64,000 nt of DNA from Agapanthus africanus (lineage: Eukaryota; Streptophyta; Magnoliopsida; Asparagales; Amaryllidaceae), in the NCBI GenBank assembly GCA_030015575.1, contig JASDDO010000026.1:447989096-448053095 (forward strand), read 5' to 3'. The notes beneath the pieces were generated by a model. The model ran no database searches. It saw nothing but the letters and a program-made list of their open reading frames with translations, and was not told the DNA's origin. This document shows, piece by piece, positions 1 to 9,990 of this stretch. The position numbers and the translations under genes are program-made. The stretch's first letter is position 1; each line of letters begins with the position of its first letter.

Positions 1-454
1 AGAGACCAGTGTAGTTTATTCTTTCGACCTTAGAATCGCGCGTTGTATTTCTATGGATTTCTTACTGTTTTGAGTTTCCTTTTGAGTTTTGATCCTCACC
101 CTTGGCGTTATATATTATATTGCTTGCGTGGTTGTGACCGTCGATTGACGAAAAGCTAGCTCCCGCTTAGGGATGCCTTTTTATTGATTTCGTATATTAT
201 TCATGTTGTATCCCGTTTGGGGGCCTGTATTTACAAAGGAGACTCTGCTGAAATTTTCAGGAAATATTTGATGTTTTTAAAAACGCATAATTCGTCTTAT
301 GCTATTAAAACTACTTGATTTAAATTGGTTTTCCTTCACTCTACTACTGTTCTTGGTTTGGATTTCTGGGTTTTCAGCTTACTTAGATTACGCACGCCTC
401 GAGACGTTTCGTAGTCTAAGTGCCGGTCATGTTCCGTACTTTCGGGTCGTGACA
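1..454 (+). repeat. LARD1 5' LTR, 3'-terminal part
   Basis: This stretch aligns without a length change to 27186-27639, the end of the 3' LTR, and to the end of the LARD2 5' LTR near 58320-58772. It ends in GGGTCGTGACA, with the canonical CA, and is followed directly by the primer site. About 4 kb of this LTR lie upstream of the window. Confidence 0.88.
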
Positions 455-458
455 AAGT

Positions 459-470
459 TGGTATCAGAGC
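459..470 (+). other. LARD1 primer binding site
   Basis: TGGTATCAGAGC starts four bases after the LTR end. It is the standard plant primer site complementary to the 3' end of initiator methionine tRNA. Its position fixes the 5' LTR boundary and the + orientation. Confidence 0.88.
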
Positions 471-1171
471 GTTAGGTTTTACCTTCGGAGCGTAGGATGA
501 CCCTTGGTTGATGGAATAGGTGACTAAAGTAGAGCGACGTACCGTGGGTATGTTCCGCGGCATACTTACGATACGCTGCTCCACTTAAGAAGCCTTAGGA
601 TGTACATTTCTTTGTTCAGTAGTTTATTCATTCTTGATCTAGCCTTATCGATACCAGTTATGGTTTTGCTGCCACGATGACGGACAGGGAGAGCTACGGC
701 TAGAGTTGCGGTCAGAACGAGCTCGTTACGAACGAGGACTGACCAGGGCGTTATTCCGGCGACATACGATTACATTGAGAGGCGTCGTCTGAGTATGTTT
801 TCGCGCCACGAGCGTTTGGATGGATCGCTGTATGAGATTACTCGGACGTGCAGATCAGCCCCAGAGGATTGAGCCAATGATATAGGCCAGTCAGATTTTG
901 ATGACCGTTGATGTATGGCTTATTCATGATGATTGAGGCACTGTTCAGCGTGCAGACGAGTGAGCCAGTTGTTGCTGCGAACGACGAGATATCGCCCAGG
1001 TGTTGGAGCGATTGAGGTATGAGTTGTACTAAGAGATGATAAAAGGTCGCTAGTCACCGAGGATGAATGACCAGAACATGTGATTAGTTCGCCTACCCCG
1101 ATGCGAGGTCATCAGATAGATTGATTCCAGCTAGAGACGACTTCACGCGGAGACGTTGAGAGTTGACAAAG

Positions 1172-1495
1172 ACGATTGAATGTCAGCAACCTATCATTCC
1201 AAGTTTAAAGTATTCGGAAAGGCATGCAGGCAATTCTATGGACCCTCTAGAAGAATGAAACCCTAACTCGACTTAATGACCATGTGAAAGCCTTTCAACC
1301 TTAGTGTTTGCTGCAGTTCCGCGGTGCCATTAGTGAGGCTTGGGTTTGCCCTTCTACGGCTGGACCATCGATGCTGTGGTACGTACTCGATACTGTTTAA
1401 CTGTACCCAAGATGTTGAGCTCTTGGGGGATTATGAGGCTTTAACGAATCGATCGGATGGTTCGACTTCATTCGGATGCCAAGTGGTGAGATGCA
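1172..1495 (+). repeat. Copia-leader segment inside the LARD1 core
   Basis: About 320 bp align with 41958-42285 in the leader of Copia element D, including shared stretches such as ACCCTCTAGAAGAATGAAAC and GTGAGGCTTGGGTTT. LARD2 has the same segment at about 59491-59815. A diverged version of this leader is also present in element A, so the Copia family is the likelier source. Confidence 0.75.
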
Positions 1496-2174
1496 TTTCT
1501 TAGGAGACTCCAGATACGAGGATAGTCGTAGGAGCTCAGTCCATGCAGCCACGACGAGACGAGTCCGAAGCAGTCGACATTAAAGAAAGTGGATTAAAGA
1601 GGTCCGTAGAAGATCTGGATAAGATGACATTCCACTCCACCGACATCAGAGATGCGATACGCATGCCGAGGCATTGTACTTGGATATACCTTCCAGAAGG
1701 AGTCGCGATGAGTATGTAGCCGTTCCGGAACGAGAACAGATCTAGTAAGGGACGATGACTTCCGGACAGTTCGGCAGAGACGAGATTTGGGAGAGATCTC
1801 GATAGGACCTTTCTGGAATAAATTACAAGAAGACTTGGACCCAAGAGTGGTCATGTTATGCACACTGGCAGACCAGAGTTCAGGATCGTCGACGAGACAT
1901 GCTATGAGTGACCACGACAGTTGGCCGGAGATTCTTGGAGGATGTGCTTGAGCGGGGCTATTCCGCCATACTTGATTTCGGTATTTTGGACGATCTATTC
2001 GCATGATTGATTTTGATGATTGAGTTTCATGATAATTGTTTTCATGCACCATGGTTGCCCCTACTGAGTATTTACGATTTTTGCACAGTTGTTACACTTG
2101 ATATCGTTTTCGTGCCTTGGTTTCTTATATTTATGATTTTATGGGTTTCATACGGTTGAGTTGATTTTTTTTTT

Positions 2175-2551
2175 GTGTATATACGCACCCGATTTGGTTT
2201 TTCCACTCGGTATAGTTCACATATGCTTGCAGTGCAGGGATACGCATTTTGTGCACTTAGATGCACTGGACTTCGATTTCGATTGTGATGTTCGATATTT
2301 GTTTTGTGCACCTTGTGCACCTGATTTGGATTTTCGCGCATGTTGAGCGCATGTTATGAGATACGATTTTGGTGCACACCAGATGCACTAAATCGAGATT
2401 CTTCGTGCATGTCAGATGCACCTGTTTTGCTGTCAGGCACACCTGTTGCCCTTGACAGATGTTTCGTGCACACCCGATGCACTTATATGTTGTTTCTGTG
2501 CATATGTATGGCACATTCATGGATTTCGATTTCCGTGCGCACTAGACGCAC
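2175..2551 (+). repeat. Array of short GTGCAC...TGCAC dyads in the LARD1 core
   Basis: About ten imperfect inverted repeats of 14-17 bp recur every 15-65 bp. Examples are GTGCACACCAGATGCAC at 2372-2388, GTGCATGTCAGATGCAC at 2405-2421, GTGCACACCCGATGCAC at 2466-2482 and GTGCGCACTAGACGCAC at 2535-2551. Further units lie at 2251-2266, 2306-2320, 2337-2353, 2436-2450 and 2498-2514. Each arm could pair as a small hairpin or act as a repeated protein site. The array recurs in LARD2 and LARD3. Confidence 0.8.
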
Positions 2552-3184
2552 ATGGCATTCATATATATATTTGGGTCTGATTTATGTCGGAGCAGTATAT
2601 TTATGATGTTTGCTATTTGGTTTAGTACTGAGCAGGACAAGTCACAGGACAGTACTTGAATATATTTTGCATGCTTTGATAGTTATCGAAGGGATTTCCA
2701 AAAAGCGAGCTATAGTCTCAGTATTTACCTACGTGTCTAATATGACACGAAACGTTTTAAAACAAGGAAACCCTTCTAAATTGTTTTCAAAACGGCGGAA
2801 CGTGTATGTTAAAGAAAGGATATATATATATCTATATAGTTATTTTCTCACAATGGACGTCCGCCACTGTGCAGTGATACACACATCGCACAGCGATTTG
2901 AAAAAAAGGGGTTGGCATGCATTGCTTCCAGATGTTTTAATGATGTATATCATATTGGTTTTCATATTGGATGTTGACAATGATGTCTTCCCCAGGAATC
3001 CGATGCTTGCGGGATGCTGGATGGAGTTTGATTTTGAGTTATAGGCTCATTTTTCATGCGCATGCGTTGCGCTACGATTTGTTTTATGTACTTATGGTTT
3101 CGGGCCCCGACGACTTGATGGTTTCGCTAAAATGTTTTAGTATTTTGGGGGAGTTCTAATTTAAATTCGGGGACCGAATTTCTT

Positions 3185-3198
3185 TAAGGGGGGAAGAT
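3185..3198 (+). other. LARD1 polypurine tract
   Basis: AAGGGGGGAAGAT lies directly before the 3' LTR start TGTAACG. It is the expected plus-strand primer and matches LARD2 at 61264-61276. The - strand counterpart in LARD3 lies at about 48752-48765. Confidence 0.85.
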
Positions 3199-4710
3199 TG
3201 TAACGTTTTGAAAATCGTTTCGGTGAAATTTCGAAAAAATCGGTAAAATAAGGGGGTTTTCTGTAAAAAGTCAAAATATAAATATCTTTATTTTAAAATT
3301 AAAAATACTTATTCTAGCTATGAAATTGCCAGTGTTTAGTGTTTATTGAGCCACTGGTAAAATTTTCGGTTTTCTGAAAAAATTTCCGAATTTAATTATT
3401 TTAATATTATTTTAAGCCGGTAAGAAATTACATTAAATTAGCGATAAATACAAATTTAAATGGGATAATTTTAATCTTTAAAATCATGTTAATTAAAATC
3501 TAGTTGTAATATATTTTTTTAGTATTTTATTTGATGTTTTAATTGGTTTTTATTATGGAAAACAAAAATATAATTATTTTAAGCTAAAACTTGAAATTTT
3601 GAGCTTGCGGGGGGTCTTTTTGCATAGAAATTCGTTGTAAAATCTCTCACACTCATCCCCAATTCATCATGGCCGGCCCCACACCCAAAAACAGCCCACT
3701 TTTCCTCCCCTCCAATTTTCTTCAACCCATGTGAAGAAATGCTTTGAGAAATGATATAAAATATATTAATTTGACTAAGTATACTTGAGTAATGGATGTC
3801 TTTGACTTTGTGTGAATTTTCCCCAACTCCCACACATCTCCCCACTCCTCCCTACTACCGAGAGCAGCCATCCCCCCCTCCATTATTTTTCCTTCTCTTT
3901 TCACTTCATTTTCATCAAAAAAATCCAACAAAATCCATTAAAAAATCCAGAAATTCCTTCAATAATTCAAAGCAAATCCCTATTCTACTCCTTCACACAC
4001 CCAAATTTGTTTACAACATGATGAAAGGAGACATCTTTGGAGGTTAAGTGGAAGCTAGGGTTCTAAGCTTGTGAGGTAAAATCTTAAACTTTTGTCAAAT
4101 TTGTAGTTTAACAATGCTAATTTAGAATTTTAAACTGTTAATTTGGTGTTATTGCTTGTTTAACGAAATTTCTAGAAAAGGGTTTGGATTAAATTAGGGT
4201 TTCTATCATAGGATTATGGTTGTGATGGGGAGATTAATATGTTGTGATATGCTAAAATCTAATCTAGTTGCTATATTACAATTGTTAATTTAAAAATGGT
4301 CCAATATGCATAATATTGCAAATTAGGTTTTTAGTTTTAATTCAAAATGAGAGATTAAAAATATGGTTAGGGTTTCATCATATCATAAATATTATATTGA
4401 GTGGTTTAATGCTTTTAGTTTATGAAAATCCAAGCTAGATTGTTGTTTGTGCATTTTTGCTATAAAATTGTTAAAATTTGGGTATATTGTTAGCTAGAAT
4501 TTTTGGGTTAATGAAATTTATTGGGATTAAATTATGGAAATTGTTTTTATGACTTATTTAAGATATTTAATAAGTATTATGGCCGCTAGATTTGTTTAAA
4601 CGTCGAGTTTTGTACTAAAACGGGTAATTTTTGCTTGCTAGATTTCGGAAAAATGGCTTTTAAGGTGAATTTGGGGGTTTTGTGAATTTTAACCTATTTT
4701 ACATTATTAT
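3199..4710 (+). repeat. LARD1 3' LTR, segment 1
   Basis: Starts TGTAACGTTTTG and matches the first 1.5 kb of the LARD2 LTRs (54258 and 61277 onward). It contains GGCCGGCC at 3671-3678 and a pyrimidine-rich tract at about 3820-3970 that resembles a promoter or leader region. The match stops where element A is inserted. Confidence 0.88.
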
Positions 4711-6819
4711 TATTGGATATAGTGCCCTCAGAGTCAATTATTGGATCACAGGCACGTGATTGCAATGATTGAGGAGGACCTATGCCGGTAGGACAGTCTT
4801 ACTCGAGATTATAGTATGCTATCTGGTTTATCTTTATCATCGTGTACTGCTTTACGTGACCTTACGAGTCGCTCTTACACGTTGATAGAGCCCCTACGAT
4901 TCTTGCTTGACTACCAGCAGTATGAGGGCGATCATATACGTGAAAGATGGAGTCTATAAGCACATCCTTAAAAGGTCCCTAGTCGGGGGAGTTTCGAGAC
5001 AGGGCATCGATTCTCCAGAGTAGACTAGTGTATACAGTCGAGACCCCGACGAGGGGCAGTGGCCGGTCTTACAAGCCACTGGTGTCAGTTGGTTCACCTA
5101 AGATGTATACAGGTGCTCATTGGGTTATGAGTACACCGGACAGGACTCGCCAGGAACCTGCTAGTTGGTATTATACCTGACGTCAGATAGCAGTTCCCTG
5201 ATGACATGTGTACAGCTTAGTTCATCGACCTGAGATCGTCATTTGTCTTTGTGAGTTCCCACTGTGCTCTGATTACTACCCTACCACGCTTATAGGAGAC
5301 GTGCAAACAGGTTTTAGATGGGTACAGTCCCGAGCCATATGGAGGCAGTGAGCGGATCTGCAGGGGTTCGTCTCTCCCCGTATTAGGGGTGAGGTCGCGC
5401 TGTGTCTAGGAGAGCCAGTACATGAAAAGTCCTTGGCCAAGGCAGGAGATTTACTGGTAAGTATTCCAGTAGTATCTCAGGGTGTTCTGGGCTACACTCC
5501 GACACGACTTGTACCGCTATTGGGGGTCTGACTTTTACCAACCCCCTAGGCCCGCCATGCGATGCTCATAGACGAACGGACCGGACTGTACGGATATTGT
5601 CACTGACAGGCTCAGTAGGGTGTCAGGATGAGTTCGCTCATCGACGTCCCTTTTGGTCAATAGCTGGTGGCCCGTCATGTATGGCTGATATCTCTGAATT
5701 GCTAGTGGTTAAATCCACAGCCATAGTATTAACGAGACTTTAGAGTCCACCACACACAAAGTTACTCAGGTTTCGGTTGAAACGCTGTAGAGGCCGTATG
5801 GAGATATGGCAGGGTTCGATCAGATACGTGCGGTATTGCACGGATCGTGATCGGACGGATTTTACTAGCCGGATTTGGCTTAAACTGAATCCTAGTATTA
5901 GCTAGTGTAGATTTTGTCTCTTTGCATTTGTGTTCAGTGGTAATACAAATGCGGGTATGTATATACTGTCGCGGGGTTTTCCTGTAATTTATTACGGGAT
6001 CAGTTTTCTGAAGTTGCCAGTTTGCATTCCGATCCGGCCGGTTTTCCTTTGTTCCTTCACGGCCGGACTTTTCGATGGAGGGGGTTATTTGCAAGTTTGC
6101 AAATAACCCATTGTGGGGGGGGTTTCTTGCTTTTGATGGCTTCATGATGGTTCTTGTCATCATGAGATTCCTTTTGAGTCCATTCCTATGCATTTTTGTG
6201 ATGGTGCTTTGATTAGATGAGATAAGAAATTGGTGTGACCATTTTCTACACATATTCATTCCCTTTCTTCTCTTGGATCATTCATTCTTTTTTCTCCACC
6301 ATGAGAAAAAGGGGCCGGCCACTAGGTGGGATAGGAGGGGGACTTCATTTTGATATGAGGGAAAATGTTTCATCTCATTTTTCTTGCCACCAAATTCCTA
6401 AGCTTATTTCCATAGTTGATTTCTTCACCTCCACATTACCATGGCAACTTCTATAACCCTAAGAGACAACCATTCTACACTAGTCTACAGCAAATATTGG
6501 ACGCATCGGCTAGCCAACTTCGCGCCCGAGTTGCCTCGGTCCAGAGGTGGGAGCCCGTAAAAGTACCCGGCTACGTGGTGCCCTTTCCGACGAGGAGGTG
6601 ACGGACGGAGATTCCGCGGGAGATCGGAGTGGAGACGAAGACCGAAAGACACAGATCGCTTGGTATATCTCTTCACCCATCTTTTAGTTGTCTAGTAGCT
6701 AGGTTAATGGCCCGATCCGGGTTAAAAGTGCGCGGTGATGCCGATTTGCTAGTTTGCAAAGTTTTCGTTTCCACATTCCTGCGTCGGATCGACGGCCGGG
6801 ACGCCGTCGTGCACTTATA
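4711..6819 (+). repeat. Element A 5' LTR
   Basis: 2109 bp, the same length as the 3' LTR copy. It contains the GATCAGATACGTGC hairpin at 5818-5852 and GGCCGGCC at 6313-6320. Short frames here, such as one starting at 6235, recur at 14046 only because the LTR is duplicated. Confidence 0.9.
5818..5852. repeat. Conserved LTR hairpin, element A 5' LTR
   Basis: GATCAGATACGTGC pairs with GCACGGATCGTGATC around a short GGTATT loop, with one bulge. The same dyad lies at 13631-13665 in the 3' LTR and is doubled in the LTRs of element B. Confidence 0.75.
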
Positions 6820-6820
6820 T

Positions 6821-6833
6821 TGGTATCAGAGCC
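6821..6833 (+). other. Element A primer binding site
   Basis: TGGTATCAGAGCC follows the 5' LTR end by one base. It is complementary to initiator Met tRNA and fixes the LTR boundary and orientation. Confidence 0.88.
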
Positions 6834-7031
6834 TCGCCATTAACTTAGCATAGCTTGCTCTAGTATGTTTAGAACTCGATCGAACAAAAATCCCGAAAAC
6901 CCGATTTCAAGTTGCTCTGTTTCTGTCGAAATTTTTTTAGCTCCAAAAATTTTTCAGGCTGTTTCAGAAACACATGCAGGTAATTAGAAGTATTCTGTGA
7001 AAATTTGGTCGCACGTTCTCACTATACCACT

Positions 7032-7072
7032 GCGGAACCGTGGCCAAACCCATGCTTGGGCCGCGGTTCCGC
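7032..7072. repeat. GC-rich hairpin in the Copia leader, element A
   Basis: GCGGAACCGTGGCC (7032-7045) pairs with GGCCGCGGTTCCGC (7059-7072) at 13 of 14 positions around a 13-nt loop. It lies about 210 nt past the primer site. The same structure sits at the same distance in element B, and a weaker form is in D. Retroviral leaders often use such stems for dimerisation and packaging; that role here is inference. Confidence 0.75.
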
Positions 7073-8234
7073 CGCCATATGTACTGTTCGGTGCACTAAA
7101 TTTTCACAGAGAGCTCCTGAGATGAAAATGGGGTTTTTGGAATATTCTTTTTGGGCCCATATTTTCTGTAAGTGCTTCAGTAGTGCTTGGGGCCCAATTG
7201 AGTAAATTTGTTCGATCGGATATTTTAAACATGCTAGTTCACAGTATTTACATTATATCTGCGACCGTGAATGTCATTTGATCGGTAAATCCAATCTATC
7301 TGCTATAGCCCTTTTAGACGGATTTGCGAACGTGACATTCACGTTGATGTTCTGTGTTGTGTTGTGATGTTACGGATCGGTCGTAGGGATAGCCTGGATG
7401 CAATGGTAGTACAGTTTTGTTTTATATGCGGGGCGAGCGTCCGACATGTGGACTGCCGTCACTGCCTGTTTGTATTATTCTTTTGGGGCACGACCGGGTC
7501 GAGGTCGATGTACCCGTTGTATGTATATTTTACTTTCTGCACTAGGATTACCCTGCGGAGGGGTGCACGGATAGCCGGGTTCTAGAGGGCAATGGGCCCG
7601 CATCTCATGGCATTGAGACGGAGGGGGCTTTACTCTAGAATTGGCGGGCTATTCGCCGCACTCGTAGGGGGTACAGGTTGACCTAGGAGGGGTGCCCAAG
7701 TTACCGGATTCCGTGATGTGCTGGGTGGTCCATTCACGTTGTTGAAGGGTGATGCCTCGCTTCAGGTTTTGGCGGGTAACTTGCCGCACCCGTAGGGGTC
7801 TAGGATCTCATTGCACAGGCTATCCACACGACTAGGGGAACGTCGGGTTTCTGTAGCGGCTCTATGAAACCCGGGGATCCTAGATATCTGTATTGTTCTG
7901 TGATGCTGTACATTTCTGTGATGTTGCATTTTATCACGCCTTGAGCGAAAATTATATATTATATAAATACTAGTAGATGTTGTATATGTTTTGCATCCGC
8001 GCTAGTCCAGTCCCCGCTCTGTCGTTAGTTAGCTAACCTAACGGGTGATGACGGGACCCAGTGGCGAATGCGGATGGCATATACGTACGTCATTATTTTC
8101 GTTCTTTGTGGTGTGATCAATTGATGGGACTGTGTTGATTCGGATCAATGCAAGATAAACAAACCTATTCTGATGTTGTTGGAACATTTTTCAAAAAGCT
8201 GTTATTGCAAGGGCGTTCTCTTTTGTTTTGCACA

Positions 8235-8445
8235 GTGGTATTCAGTTGGAATATCCTGCTCCTCAGTCGACGAGGCAAGGGCCGAGATCCCTTCACCGGG
8301 AGTGACCCCTTGGACAGAACTTTGCGTCAGGGCAATAACTTCACTATAGCCGATTACTTTTGCTTTGCATCGTGGTATTCAGTTGGAATATCCTGCACCT
8401 CATTCTACGGGGAAAGAGCCGAGATCCCTTCACCGGGAGTGACCA
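8235..8445 (+). repeat. Two-copy module of about 137 bp, element A leader
   Basis: GTGGTATTCAGTTGGAATAT to GATCCCTTCACCGGGAGTGAC occurs starting at 8235 and again at 8372. The same pair recurs in B (about 21260-21480), C (about 31418-31640) and D (about 43650-43882). Confidence 0.75.
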
Positions 8446-8593
8446 CTTTAGCAAAGGTTTTCGTTACTATATTTTTATAAAGCTATCTGTTCCTTCAACG
8501 ATATCAAGTTCATTGCGTTAAAGGTTTTCACCAGAAACCATTCGTAGCCCTCCGTCATTTCAGAAAGGTAGCACTTAGTATTTATGCTATGTA

Positions 8594-8789
8594 TGTTGGC
8601 CTTCGTCAAGGCATAGTGTATGGTAGCTATTTGTTACTTTTCTGTAGCATAGATAGATGCGTTGGTTTGGGACAGTCGTACTACTATTTTGGCCTTCGTC
8701 AAGGGTATGTACGGGTGGGTTCAAATTAACCTGGATAATGACGGGTAGAACATGACATGTAACTTATGATATGTTGGCCTTCGTCAAGG
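8594..8789 (+). repeat. Three spaced copies of TTGGCCTTCGTCAAGG, element A
   Basis: The motif lies at about 8594-8611, 8688-8705 and 8772-8789, 84-94 bp apart. Related triplets occur in B, C and D. Function unknown. Confidence 0.7.
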
Positions 8790-9217
8790 TCATAAGAGCA
8801 TGGGGCAAAAACCCACATCAGGAGTTTCTAAAGAAACTGAAACTTGCCAGATATGCGCATACCTTCTGGAGTGTGATGACCTGAGCGGATTCCGTCACGT
8901 TATCATGCGATGATAGTTGGATCCCGATTCCCACTGATGAGTTGGTTTACTCCTCGGGTGATCCCGGCTAATTCTTCTTTCAGGTTTGGGGAAGAATTTG
9001 ACGTTACAGTGGGAGGTTTCCAGATTAGATAAAGTGATAACCATTCTGATCTAGGTTAGAGTCCACGCTGAGTGTTTCTTTTCTCTCTCTCTTTGGCAGC
9101 GACCATTGAGCCGATCCTAGACTATGACTCAGTGACCAAGTTGACCGAACCTTCTTACAACTGGCTTTTTGATTGTCAGAGTTGCAAACCTCATTGCCAA
9201 TCCTACTTTTACCCTTT

Positions 9218-9990
9218 TCTCCAGGACACCCCGTATTACTATGAACGTCCACTTCCATTGGACAAAACCATCGTATGGTTATATACGAACTCGAAGGAAT
9301 TCGAGGATGGTTTCCGGTTCTGGAGAAAACGAATAGGACGATTCAGTTGTCTTTTCCTTTTACGTTCTCTCAGGTTGCGAGTACTCCTTGGTTAAGGAGA
9401 TAGTACACCTATTACGCAAATTGGATAAGTCTTCTTCCAAACCTTAGGCTGGTGCCGAACGGTAGGGAATGATGAAAACTAATTAGCCTAAACGGTGTAC
9501 AGAAGGTATTAAGTTAAGACAAAGAAAGGGATTAGTAAGAGGGCAAAGTAAATTGCGACTACTATTCACAACCAAACCAAGTATTTCTTCGGCAAACCTA
9601 AATGACCTTTGTATTTCTCCAGGACACTTCGTATCACTACGAAGATCCCAAGTTTATTGGATAATCCATCTTATGGTTATATACGAACTCGAAAGGAACT
9701 TGTTCCAGTTCGGGGATGGATCCTGGTTCAGGAGAAATAGGAATAAGGTTTATTCGGGTGTCTTTTATCTTCACCTTCTCTCGCATTGTGAGTGCTCCTA
9801 GGAATAGGACAGTACACCCATTATGCTTTTTAGATAGTCTTCTTCCAAACCATAGGCTGGTGCCGAACGGTAGGGAAGGAAGAAAACCATTTGGCCTAAA
9901 AGGGTTTACAGAAGGTAATGACTAAAGACATATAAAGGGATTTGGAGAGGTGGCAAAGAAATATACGGTTACAGTTGTGAATCTGGATAA
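9218..9990 (+). repeat. Tandem module of about 0.4 kb, two diverged copies, element A
   Basis: Copy one begins near 9218 (TCTCCAGGACACC) and copy two near 9616. Both run through GTCTTCTTCCAAACC and GGCTGGTGCCGAACGGTAGG at offsets of 398-408 bp. Elements B (about 19775-20490) and C (about 30040-30640) have the same pair, so the duplication predates their split. Confidence 0.75.

Larger units (their letters stand above)
455..3198 (+). mobile_element. LARD1 internal region, no recognised gene
   Basis: The 2.7-kb core lies between primer site and polypurine tract. From left to right it holds: a segment at 650-1170 that may be a decayed gag start (weak); a segment at about 1172-1495 matching the Copia leader seen in element D; a segment at 1500-2000 with faint resemblance to Ty3/Gypsy integrase (low confidence); the GTGCAC dyad array at 2175-2551; and an AT-rich tail. 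The open frames here are short and antisense or poorly conserved against LARD2. I therefore call no CDS. The core is conserved in order in LARD2 (58773-61276), and its 3' half recurs in LARD3. Confidence 0.75.

Noticed and set aside
459-470. tRNA-like sequence at the LTR borders (also 6821, 22895, 41530, 58775)
   Set aside because: Only the short stretch complementary to a tRNA 3' end is present; these are primer sites, not tRNA genes.
1594-2052. 152-codon antisense frame in the LARD1 core, with similar frames in LARD2
   Set aside because: It runs against the element's direction, the LARD2 counterpart is shorter and altered, and no domain is recognisable. It looks like a chance frame in conserved non-coding sequence.
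2175-2551. Regularly spaced repeats resembling a CRISPR array
   Set aside because: Units are degenerate inverted repeats with irregular spacing, no constant direct repeat, and they lie in a plant retroelement.
2610-3044. 144-codon frame near the LARD1 3' end
   Set aside because: Not kept in LARD2 or LARD3 and it contains simple TA-rich repeats. No protein family seen.
6235-6456. 73-codon frame found again at 14046-14267
   Set aside because: Same place in both LTRs of element A; conserved only because LTRs are copies.
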